Of a stretch of 23,157 nt of DNA, positions 14,307-21,704 are shown in pieces. The notes under the pieces are model-generated. The model did no database searches, was not told the origin of the DNA, and was given only the letters and a program-made list of their open reading frames with translations. Position 1 is the stretch's first letter. The number at the start of each line of letters is the position of its first letter. The stretch comes from JANSXG01 sp965652425 (lineage in GTDB: Bacteria; Planctomycetota; Phycisphaerae; Phycisphaerales; UBA1924), in the NCBI GenBank assembly GCA_965652425.1, contig CBFGVX010000053.1, positions 1 to 23,157 on the forward strand, written 5' to 3'. The translations under genes were made by a program, and so were the position numbers.

Positions 14307-15668
14307 GTGCGATCTCGTGAAGTGAACTTTGACGGACTGGTCGGCCTGACCCACTCGTACGCGGGGCTTGCCTCGGGCAACATCGCGTCTGCGAAAAACG
14401 CTTTGCAGACCTCGAACCCCCAATCGGCGGCCCTCGAGGGGTTGGGGAAGATGAAGAAACTCGCCGATCTGGGCATCCCCCAGGCGGTCCTGCCGCCTCA
14501 CGAGCGCCCGGACCTGACCGAGCTCCGTCTGACCGGCCATCGTGGCAGCGACGCCGAGGTCCTCGAAGCCGCGGCTCGCGAGACGCCCTCGTTTCTTCTG
14601 GCCTGCTCCAGTGCTTCGGCGATGTGGACGGCCAACGCCGCGACGGTCAGCCCGAGCAGCGACACTTGGGACGGGCGAGTGCACATCACCGTGGCCAACA
14701 TGATGAGCCACTACCACCGCAAGATCGAAGCGCCGACGACCGGACGGATCCTCCGATCGATCTTCGCCGACGAGGGGTTCTTCGCGGTCCACGACCCGCT
14801 GCCGTCGATCACGATGTTCGCCGACGAGGGCGCGGCGAACCACACCCGGCTCGCCAAGGAGCATTCGGAGCCGGGGGTAGAGTTCTTCGTGTTCGGGGAC
14901 TACACGATCGACGCCGCGGCGGCTTCCGGCTCGCCCCAGCAGCTTCCCAAACGGTTCCGAGCGCGCCAGACCTACGAAGCGTGCCGCGCGATCGCCCGAT
15001 CGCACGGGCTCGATCCCGAGCGGATCGTGTACGCCCAGCAGCACCCCGAAGCGATCGATGCGGGGGTGTTCCACAACGATGTCATTTCCGTGGGTAATGA
15101 GACCGTGCTGATGTACCACGAGCGGGCGTTCGTGGGCAGCGACGAGGTCATCGCCGAGTTGGGACGGCGCATGAGCGCGATCGGGTCGGACTTCGTGCCG
15201 ATCTGTGTCACCGAGGATCAGGTTTCACTCGAAGACGCGGTGAACACCTACATGTTCAACTCCCAACTCGTCACCAAGCCGGACGGGCGGATGCTGTTCG
15301 TGACGCCGATCGAGTGCCAGGAACACGACGGGGTCCGCCGGTCGCTCGAGCGCATCGTTGGAGAGGACAATCCGATCGACGAGGTGGCGTACATCAATGT
15401 GCGCCAGAGCATGCGCAACGGCGGGGGGCCGGCGTGCCTGCGTCTGCGTGTGGTGCTGAGCGATGCCGAGATCGCGCGGATCTCGGCGTCGGTCATGCTG
15501 ACCGACGATCTGTACGACACGCTGGTGCAATGGGTCAAAGCGCACTACCGCGATGCGCTGGATCCGAAGGACCTGTCCGACCCGTGCCTGCTTGCGGAAG
15601 GACGCACCGCGCTGGACGAACTCACGCGGATCCTCGATCTGGGCAGTATCTATCCGTTCCAGCTCTGA
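14307..15668 (+). CDS. astB: N-succinylarginine dihydrolase
   Basis: A 453-residue cytosolic enzyme of the arginine succinyltransferase pathway. It converts N2-succinylarginine to N2-succinylornithine with release of two ammonia and CO2. The sequence follows E. coli AstB closely: EVNFDGLVGLTHSYAGL at the start, FPQAV/IPQAVLPPHERP, the DEGAANH segment with Glu174, GVFHNDV with His256, and NGGGPACLRLRV with the nucleophile Cys377 near the end, closing with GSIYPFQL. The catalytic triad of the pentein fold (Cys, His, Glu) is intact. The GTG start is set by GGAGG. No other ast gene (astA, C, D, E) is in the window; its neighbours are acs and an unknown 90-residue gene. A single acs gene 69 bases downstream on the same strand may share transcription. 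Confidence 0.96.
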   Translation: MRSREVNFDGLVGLTHSYAGLASGNIASAKNALQTSNPQSAALEGLGKMKKLADLGIPQAVLPPHERPDLTELRLTGHRGSDAEVLEAAARETPSFLLACSSASAMWTANAATVSPSSDTWDGRVHITVANMMSHYHRKIEAPTTGRILRSIFADEGFFAVHDPLPSITMFADEGAANHTRLAKEHSEPGVEFFVFGDYTIDAAAASGSPQQLPKRFRARQTYEACRAIARSHGLDPERIVYAQQHPEAIDAGVFHNDVISVGNETVLMYHERAFVGSDEVIAELGRRMSAIGSDFVPICVTEDQVSLEDAVNTYMFNSQLVTKPDGRMLFVTPIECQEHDGVRRSLERIVGEDNPIDEVAYINVRQSMRNGGGPACLRLRVVLSDAEIARISASVMLTDDLYDTLVQWVKAHYRDALDPKDLSDPCLLAEGRTALDELTRILDLGSIYPFQL

Positions 15669-15737
15669 GCACGAAACGATCGGATCGCCGATGGGCTACA
15701 GTCTGGCATCGACCACATCCAAAGGAGCAGCCGCCCC

Positions 15738-17747
15738 ATGAGCAGCAACTCGATCGAATCCATCCTCCACGAGAACCGCAAATTCGATCCGCCCAGCGCC
15801 GCCGATGTCGGCGCCTCCCGCTGGCTGGTCTCTTCGATGGACGAGTACCGATCGATGTACGAGCGGTCGATCCGCGATCCCGATGCGTTCTTCGGGGAAG
15901 CGGCATCCGAGCTGCACTGGTTCGAGCGGTGGTCGAAAGTTGTCGAGTTCGAAGCCCCCGATGCGAAGTGGTTTGTCGGAGGCAAGACGAACCTCTGCTA
16001 CAACTGCGTCGATCGGCATGTCGACTCCGGGCACGGCGAGGAAACGGCGATCCTGTGGGAGGGCGAGCCGGTCGGTGACAACGGCCCGGAAATCCGGCGT
16101 GTGACTTACGCTGAGTTGAAGGAGCAGACGGCTAGGTTCGCCAATGTGCTGCGGGCTGCGGGTGTGAGCAAGGGCGATGTGGTCACAATCTACATGGGTA
16201 TGGTGCCGGAACTGGCCGTCGCCGTGCTCGCCTGCGCACGGATCGGAGCGGTCCACTCGGTGATCTTCGGCGGCTTCAGCGCCCAGGCGATCGTCGACCG
16301 CGTCTTGGACGCGCAGTCGAAGGTCATCGTGACCTGCGACGGTTCGTGGCGCCGAGGCAAGGTCGTTCCGCTCAAGGACAGTGTCGATCAGGCCATCAGG
16401 ATGCTCAAAGAGCAGGGCAGCCCGATCGTCGAGCATGTGTTCTGCGTCGGCCGCACGCACAACAAGATCTCGTGGGGCCAGCTCGACCGCTGCTGGACCG
16501 AGGAGATGGACAAGGCCAGCAGCAATTGCCCGTGCGAGCAGCTCGATTCCGAGGACATGGCCTTCCTGCTCTACACCTCCGGCTCCACCGGCAAGCCCAA
16601 GGGCATCGCGCACACCGTGGGCGGGTACATGGTGCATACCTACCTGACCAGCAAGTACACCTTCAACCTGATTCCCGATGAGAATCAGGTCTACTGGTGC
16701 ACCGCCGATGTCGGCTGGATCACCGGACACAGTTACATCCTCTACGGCATACTCCCCAACCGCGTCCCGTCGCTCATGTACGAAGGCGCTCCGAACTTCC
16801 CCGCCGAGGACCGCTTCTGGGACATCGTTGAGCGTCACAAGGTCACCCAGTTCTACACCGCCCCGACCGCGATCCGCGCGTTCATGAAGTGGGGCGATGA
16901 GCACCCCGAGAAGCACGATCTCTCGTCCTTGCAGGTGCTCGGCACCGTGGGCGAGCCGATCAACCCTGAAGCGTGGATGTGGTATCGCGAGAAGATCGGG
17001 CGCGGCGTCTGCCCCATCGTTGATACCTACTGGCAGACCGAGACCGGCGGCCACATGATCACGCCGCTGCCCGGCATCACACCGACCAAGCCGGGCTCCT
17101 GCACGCTCCCGTTCTTCGGGATCGACGCGGCGGTCGTGGACACAGACGGCAACGAGGTCCCGGCCAACTCCGGTGGGCTGCTGGTCATGCGCAAGCCGTG
17201 GCCGTCGATGCTGCGTGGTGTGTACGGTGACCGGCAGCGGTTCATCGATACCTATTGGTCCACCGTGCCGGGCTGCTACACCGCCGGCGACGGTGCCCGG
17301 CGGGACGAAGACGGGTACTTCTGGATCATGGGACGCATCGACGATGTCATCAATGTCTCCGGGCACCGGCTCGGGACGATGGAGGTGGAGTCCGCCCTTG
17401 TCTCGCACGACGCGGTCGTAGAAGCGGCGGTGGTCGGCATGCCGCACGAGATCAAGGGGACGGGCATCGCCGCGTTCGTTTCTCTCGAAACGAAGCATCA
17501 GCCAGCGGACGCCAAGGGCGCGGAGGATCTGAAGAAGGCGCTCACGGCTCATGTCGCGAACGAGATCGGCGCGATCGCCAAGCCGGACATGATCCGGTTT
17601 ACGGACGCATTGCCCAAGACCCGATCCGGCAAGATCATGCGACGGCTCCTGCGCGACATCGCCAGCGGCGAAGAGAAGGCCGACCAGGACACATCCACGC
17701 TCGAAGACTTCAGCGTCATCGCCAAGCTCCGCGAGACAGACGGCTAA
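15738..17747 (+). CDS. acs: Acetyl-CoA synthetase (AMP-forming)
   Basis: A 669-residue cytosolic enzyme that activates acetate to acetyl-CoA through acetyl-AMP. Present are the P-loop-like TSGSTGKPKG at residues 280-289, the core TYWQTETGG with Trp432 that limits the acyl pocket to acetate, the hinge region YTAGDGARRDEDGYFWIMGR and the catalytic Lys632 in PKTRSGKIMRRLLR. This lysine is the usual target of reversible acetylation, so protein acetylation control is likely. The N-terminal ACS region (WFVGGKTNLCYNCVDRHV) is typical. AAAGGAG lies 10 bases before ATG 15738. The length is normal. It follows astB by 69 bases, and the GT1 gene starts 26 bases after its stop. Confidence 0.97.
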   Translation: MSSNSIESILHENRKFDPPSAADVGASRWLVSSMDEYRSMYERSIRDPDAFFGEAASELHWFERWSKVVEFEAPDAKWFVGGKTNLCYNCVDRHVDSGHGEETAILWEGEPVGDNGPEIRRVTYAELKEQTARFANVLRAAGVSKGDVVTIYMGMVPELAVAVLACARIGAVHSVIFGGFSAQAIVDRVLDAQSKVIVTCDGSWRRGKVVPLKDSVDQAIRMLKEQGSPIVEHVFCVGRTHNKISWGQLDRCWTEEMDKASSNCPCEQLDSEDMAFLLYTSGSTGKPKGIAHTVGGYMVHTYLTSKYTFNLIPDENQVYWCTADVGWITGHSYILYGILPNRVPSLMYEGAPNFPAEDRFWDIVERHKVTQFYTAPTAIRAFMKWGDEHPEKHDLSSLQVLGTVGEPINPEAWMWYREKIGRGVCPIVDTYWQTETGGHMITPLPGITPTKPGSCTLPFFGIDAAVVDTDGNEVPANSGGLLVMRKPWPSMLRGVYGDRQRFIDTYWSTVPGCYTAGDGARRDEDGYFWIMGRIDDVINVSGHRLGTMEVESALVSHDAVVEAAVVGMPHEIKGTGIAAFVSLETKHQPADAKGAEDLKKALTAHVANEIGAIAKPDMIRFTDALPKTRSGKIMRRLLRDIASGEEKADQDTSTLEDFSVIAKLRETDG

Positions 17748-17753
17748 GCTGAC

Positions 17754-17777
17754 ATGCTGAACGGAAACGCAGAGTGA
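17754..17777 (+). other. Possible 7-codon leader ORF overlapping the GT1 start
   Basis: ATG 17754 opens a tiny frame encoding MLNGNAE. Its TGA (17775-17777) overlaps the GTG start of the glycosyltransferase as GTGA. Because that GTG has only a weak Shine-Dalgarno sequence, ribosomes ending this leader might restart there. It is too short to test by composition and may be coincidence. Confidence 0.25.
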
Positions 17778-19048
17778 GGTTCCTGCTCTCGAGCTTCGGC
17801 TCCGCTGGCGATGTGCGCCCGGTGTTGTCGGTCGGTCACGCGCTCGCGAGAGCAGGTCACGAGGTGGTCTGCGTCCTCGACCCTGCGTGGTGCCGGGTTG
17901 CCGAGGTGCAGTACGGCCTCAGCGCGGTTCCGTTCGGCCAACCGTGGGACCCCAGGGAGATCGCACGCCATCCGGAGTGGCTCGACCCCAAGAGCGGCTC
18001 GCTCCGCATGCTCACGGATCTCGTCATCCCGCGCACGCCGGAACTCGTTCGCGCCGCCCGTCGCGTCGCAGCGGATTTTCAGCCCGATGCCATCATCGGC
18101 CACCACATCAGCTTCGGCTTGCCGTGGGTCGCCAATGAACTGGAGCTTCCCTGGATCATGTGCGCGGTCGCTCCGTCCTCATGGCCGAGCATCGAGGACC
18201 CGAACCTCTACCCCGGCATGCCCGATCGCGACCGATACCCCAAGTGGACCATCCGCCTCGGCAGCGCAGCAGCGACGAAGATGATCAACCGGACGATCGA
18301 TCCGGCGATCAACGCCGTACGGCGCGATCTTGGACTGAAACCGCAGAAGCACACCATGCTTCAAGGGCAGTTCAGCCGCCGTCTGAATCTGGGGCTGTGG
18401 TCTCGACATTTCCGTCCCCCGGCGGGCGACGATCCGAAGCGTTCACAGATCGTCGGGTTCCCGGATCCGGTCGCGGGTGACACCGACGCTTCGCCGCTGT
18501 TTGATCAGCTCAAGCAGGCACGCGCAGAGGGTGCTCGGCTCATCGCCTGGACCCTCGGGACCACGGCTCTGCACGCTGGCGGCAGCCAGCGCGACCGTTT
18601 CATCGAAGTCGTGCGGGCCGGCGGCTTCGTCCCCGTCGTCCTCACCGGCGATGCTCAGGCGTCCGAACACCTGACGCGCGACGGCGTCATCGCGGCGAAC
18701 TACGCCCCGCACGATCCGCTCTTCAGGCATGTCGATCTGGTGGTCCATCACGCCGGGATCGGCACGAGCGCCGCCGTCATGCGTTCGGGAGTCACCTCAG
18801 TCGCGATCCCGTTCACGCACGATCAGCCCGACAACGCCAGGCGCATGAGGCGGCTCGGTCTTGCGGCGGTCATACGCCCGAAGTCGCGGGATTCGGATCG
18901 ATTCCCGAGCGCGCTCGCCGCGGCAATCAGCGCCGCCGATTCACCGGATATCCGGGAAAACGCATCCGCGTTTGCCCGCTCGCTCCACGGTGAGACATTC
19001 GCCGCCAATGTGATCCAGGCGATCCTGAACTCGCTCGAGCGCCGCTGA
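17774..19048 (+). CDS. GT1-family (UDP-glycosyltransferase-like) glycosyltransferase
   Basis: A 424-residue cytosolic GT-B enzyme of the sterol/macrolide/CrtX-like group. The N-terminal phrase FLLSSFGSAGDVRPVLSVGHALARAGHEV is the usual acceptor-domain start of these enzymes. The C-terminal half holds the donor site HHAGIGTSAAVMRSGVTSVAIPFTHDQPDNARR, in which HHAGIGT is at residues 325-331 and the closing DQPDNA pair matches the sugar-nucleotide loop. It would move a sugar from a nucleotide donor to a small lipophilic acceptor. Since it sits next to a carotenoid-type cluster and CrtX belongs to this family, a carotenoid or hopanoid acceptor is possible but not shown. GTG 17774 is used; its ribosome site is weak. 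Its stop directly abuts the stop of the convergent GT2 gene. Confidence 0.88.
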   Translation: MRFLLSSFGSAGDVRPVLSVGHALARAGHEVVCVLDPAWCRVAEVQYGLSAVPFGQPWDPREIARHPEWLDPKSGSLRMLTDLVIPRTPELVRAARRVAADFQPDAIIGHHISFGLPWVANELELPWIMCAVAPSSWPSIEDPNLYPGMPDRDRYPKWTIRLGSAAATKMINRTIDPAINAVRRDLGLKPQKHTMLQGQFSRRLNLGLWSRHFRPPAGDDPKRSQIVGFPDPVAGDTDASPLFDQLKQARAEGARLIAWTLGTTALHAGGSQRDRFIEVVRAGGFVPVVLTGDAQASEHLTRDGVIAANYAPHDPLFRHVDLVVHHAGIGTSAAVMRSGVTSVAIPFTHDQPDNARRMRRLGLAAVIRPKSRDSDRFPSALAAAISAADSPDIRENASAFARSLHGETFAANVIQAILNSLERR

Positions 19049-20242
19049 TCAGGCGCTCACACCTTCGAGCGTCCGCCCGCGCCAACTTCGCTTGCCGGTC
19101 CGATCGAGGTACCAACTCCGCCATTGCACCATCGTCATCAGCAGAACGCTCACAGCGTGCAGCGGTGCGGCGGCCGGGGTGTGCCGCTGCCGGATCGCGA
19201 TGATCAGGCGCTGCAGGATCCCAAGACCGAGCGCAACAGCAGAAGCCGTGATCGCGATCCACGAGGGCTCCCCACGACGCATGGCATCCACAATCGCGAT
19301 CGCCAGCACCAGCGGGGGCGCGATATGCCCCACAAGATGCATCGCCGTTAGAAACACCAGCAGTACCAGCGAGCCGAGCCCCTCGTAGGCGTTCTTGGCA
19401 AAGCCGCGCCAGGCCTGCTGAAAGCCGTCGTACATCCGGCAGCTCGCGATATCGGCCCCGTCGAACAGATCCGTCCGGAAGCCCGCACGCCGTGCAAGCC
19501 GCGGCATCTTCACGCCATCGTGCATCGAACTCTTGAGCGATTCGTGCCCGCCGAACGACTCGTAACACCGATGCTTGACCAGCACGAACTGACCGCAAGC
19601 CGCCGATGCCGATGGGTCAAGGGTCTTTCGCATCCGCCCGAACGGCAGGTAGCTCAGCAGGATGAAAAAGATCGAAGTCACCAGCATCGCTTCGCCAAGG
19701 GAGCGCGTGATCTGCCGCGGGAAGGTCGAAATCAGTCCGAGTTTCCCGTCGCCATCCAACGACCGAGCATGATGGACCGTTCGTGCCAGACCGTCCTTCT
19801 CGATCCGCACATCCGCGTCGATGAACAGGATCCAATCATCCTGATGAGCACCTTCCATCGCCGCGGCGTGCCGGGCCAGACACCAGCAGGCGTGCTGCTT
19901 GCCGCACCAACCCGCCGGCATCGGCTGGGTCGGCACCACAACGATGCGCTCATCCTCGCTCGAAAGACGCTGCAGAATCGCGCCGGTGCCGTCGTCGGAT
20001 TGATCGTCGTACACAAGCACGCGGACATCGGTCATCCCACCCGCGAGCACCGATTCGATGCACGCCTCGATATTCTCCGCCTCGTTGCGAGCGGGTATCG
20101 CCACACTCATCGCGGTGAGCCGAGCAACTTCATCGGCGGCATCGGGGCGAGGCAGCCGCCTCAGGTTCGCCATAGTCATCGCAAAAGCACCGAGCGCGAT
20201 CAGCGCACCGGCCAGAGCGAACACTTCGAACCAGGTCGGCAT
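19049..20242 (-). CDS. GT2-family membrane glycosyltransferase, CrtQ/HpnB-like
   Basis: A 397-residue enzyme. An N-terminal hydrophobic helix (residues 4-24) is followed by a GT-A catalytic domain with VAIPARNEAENI near 47-58, DDQSDDGT (79-86), and the metal-binding DAD at 142-144 in WILFIDADV. QQAWRGFAKNAYEGL lies near the C-terminal end of the domain. Several more hydrophobic segments follow (SLVLLVFLTAMHLVGHIAPPL and SWIAITASAVALGLGI), so the enzyme works at the inner membrane. This architecture is that of HpnB and the carotenoid glycosyltransferase CrtQ. It lies 32 bases after the acyltransferase in the carotenoid-type cluster, which suggests glycosylation of a carotenoid acid. ATG 20242 is chosen; a GTG seven codons upstream is an alternative. 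The GGGA-rich stretch upstream is a moderate Shine-Dalgarno sequence. Confidence 0.88.
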   Translation of the reverse strand: MPTWFEVFALAGALIALGAFAMTMANLRRLPRPDAADEVARLTAMSVAIPARNEAENIEACIESVLAGGMTDVRVLVYDDQSDDGTGAILQRLSSEDERIVVVPTQPMPAGWCGKQHACWCLARHAAAMEGAHQDDWILFIDADVRIEKDGLARTVHHARSLDGDGKLGLISTFPRQITRSLGEAMLVTSIFFILLSYLPFGRMRKTLDPSASAACGQFVLVKHRCYESFGGHESLKSSMHDGVKMPRLARRAGFRTDLFDGADIASCRMYDGFQQAWRGFAKNAYEGLGSLVLLVFLTAMHLVGHIAPPLVLAIAIVDAMRRGEPSWIAITASAVALGLGILQRLIIAIRQRHTPAAAPLHAVSVLLMTMVQWRSWYLDRTGKRSWRGRTLEGVSA

Positions 20243-20274
20243 AGTCGATTCTTCCCTGACCACTCACGAACAGA

Positions 20275-21120
20275 TCAACGATCGGCAGACTCGCGATGTG
20301 TTCGCAACTCGCCGGAGCGACCGCGCAGTCGCAACCACAGATCGTAAACCGGATTCGTGTTCTGGTGACGACGCGAAGCAAATACCGGTGTCCAGTCTTC
20401 AGGGTTTCTCCGTAGAACCAGTTCGGTCAACGCGTTCTGGTTCTCCTGCATGGCGTGCGTCATGGCTCGCATCCAGTCTGCGGTCGTCGGCCGAATACCC
20501 CTGCGGTTTTCCGCCACGACCGGGCGCACCCGCATGCAAAGCTCCGGCTTGCGGTCGTTCCAGAAGCAGTAATCCATGGCCAGCGCAACCACCCGTGGCT
20601 CACGCTCGAGTCTCGCCGCCACCGCCGCGGCACCCGGCCTCAGGCGCACCGGCTCGCGCACATCCGTGAATCGCCCCTGAGGCGTGATCCAGAAGGTCGC
20701 TCTCGGTTCCGTCGCGAACCGCTCGCCCAGATAGCGCACCTGCGCATCGAGCGATTCCGGATCGTCCGGATCGATCCCGAACACACCGATCCGCCTCAAA
20801 ATCCCGAAACGCTCCAACTCCGCACGATCCATCGCGGCGAGCATCGGACGGTCCGGCAGATTCTCCCGGCTCAGCAGCACCGCCACCAGCGGGTCCCACC
20901 AGCCCGGATGATTCCCCAGCGCGATCGCCGGCCCATCGTGACGATTCAACTCCTCAAGCACGGTCAGCGAACCGGGTTCCATGTGCACGCCATGGAATCC
21001 CTTGCGGAACATCCGCCGCACATAACGAGAAAAAAATCCAAAGAACCGCGTCGAATATCGATCGCGCAGGATGCGGTCATCAACGACAGCACGAGACGCG
21101 GATGGAGCCACGCCGCTCAT
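20275..21120 (-). CDS. PlsC/LPLAT-like acyltransferase
   Basis: A 281-residue acyltransferase of the lysophospholipid family. Block I is NHPGWWDP at residues 70-77, with the H-x4-D pair His71 and Asp76. The block III equivalent is TPQGRF at about 146-151, where most homologues have PEGTR. A region with FGFFSRYVRRMFRKGFHGV precedes block I and may attach it to the membrane. In the cluster it stands between the GNAT gene and the GT2 gene, the place an acylating enzyme would have in a glycosyl-carotenoid ester pathway (the job done by CrtO in Staphylococcus, although that protein is of a different family). The start codon overlaps the GNAT stop as ATGA. Phospholipid synthesis is the main alternative. 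Confidence 0.88.
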   Translation of the reverse strand: MSGVAPSASRAVVDDRILRDRYSTRFFGFFSRYVRRMFRKGFHGVHMEPGSLTVLEELNRHDGPAIALGNHPGWWDPLVAVLLSRENLPDRPMLAAMDRAELERFGILRRIGVFGIDPDDPESLDAQVRYLGERFATEPRATFWITPQGRFTDVREPVRLRPGAAAVAARLEREPRVVALAMDYCFWNDRKPELCMRVRPVVAENRRGIRPTTADWMRAMTHAMQENQNALTELVLRRNPEDWTPVFASRRHQNTNPVYDLWLRLRGRSGELRTHRESADR

Positions 21121-21704
21121 CCCTCCCAGTCGCGCCGGGTGATCTCGTAGCGAACGGTCCCGGGTTCACTGCCGTTGCCAACATGCTTCATATTGTTGCG
21201 CGTCATCACCGAAATCGAAACCGGCATGTCCGCGAAAGTCTCTCCGCTGATCTTCTGCACGGTTGTGTTCTCAAACGCCCAGTCGATCAATCCCCCGACC
21301 GATTCGGTCGCAAACCCCTGCCCCCGATAGTCCTGCAGAATCGCATACCCGATCTGGACATGCCCATCGCGATCGGGCGGCCCGGAGAAACCCACGCTGC
21401 CGACCAGCGTGCCGGCCGGGAGTCCGTCGATGCTGTAGGTGATGTACCAACTCCACCAGCCGCATTCGCCCGGATGACCCTCCAGGATTTCCGCCAGTCG
21501 TGTCCTGTGGTCGGCGAACAACTCCGGTGGCCACGACTTCGGCACCACCACCCCGAGCATCGCGCCCAGATCGTCGGAACCGTCCGCATCAGCCCGCGCG
21601 ATCTGCGCCGTCGCGGGAATCAAGACCAGCCGCTCCGTCTTGGCACGGGTATCAGGGGCCACCGGTGTGTGGGCGGCGGGGGCGTTGTCGGCGGTGTTGG
21701 TCAT
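21117..21704 (-). CDS. GNAT acetyltransferase (RimJ/RimL-like)
   Basis: A 195-residue protein of the GCN5-related N-acetyltransferase family. The opening TERLVLIPAT at residues 23-32 is the usual first strand of the RimL type. The acetyl-CoA loop is YRGQGFATE with RGQGFA at 127-132, preceded by the beta-4 stretch HVQIGYAILQ. Near the C-terminus PVSISVMTRNNMKHVG corresponds to the conserved NxxSxxxxxKxGF segment. It would move an acetyl group from acetyl-CoA to an amine or hydroxyl of an unknown acceptor. Its ATG overlaps the stop of the desaturase gene (ATGA) and its stop overlaps the acyltransferase start (ATGA), so it is part of one transcript. ATG 21704 is chosen with GGAG 8 bases upstream. 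The substrate is unknown; a tailoring role in the cluster is a guess. Confidence 0.88.
   Translation of the reverse strand: MTNTADNAPAAHTPVAPDTRAKTERLVLIPATAQIARADADGSDDLGAMLGVVVPKSWPPELFADHRTRLAEILEGHPGECGWWSWYITYSIDGLPAGTLVGSVGFSGPPDRDGHVQIGYAILQDYRGQGFATESVGGLIDWAFENTTVQKISGETFADMPVSISVMTRNNMKHVGNGSEPGTVRYEITRRDWEG

Noticed and set aside
14058..15119. A 353-residue minus-strand frame over astB and the 90-residue gene
   Set aside because: It covers a well-supported astB in another frame, and its Arg/Gly-rich composition is that of a shadow frame.
15669..15737. Terminator between astB and acs
   Set aside because: Only a 5-base stem (ATCGG/CCGAT) near 15679-15692 and no T run, so no terminator is supported.
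15696..17552. A 618-residue open frame on the minus strand across acs
   Set aside because: It is the mirror of a certain acetyl-CoA synthetase, has runs of Arg, His and Val typical of reversed GC-rich codons, and has no recognisable domain.
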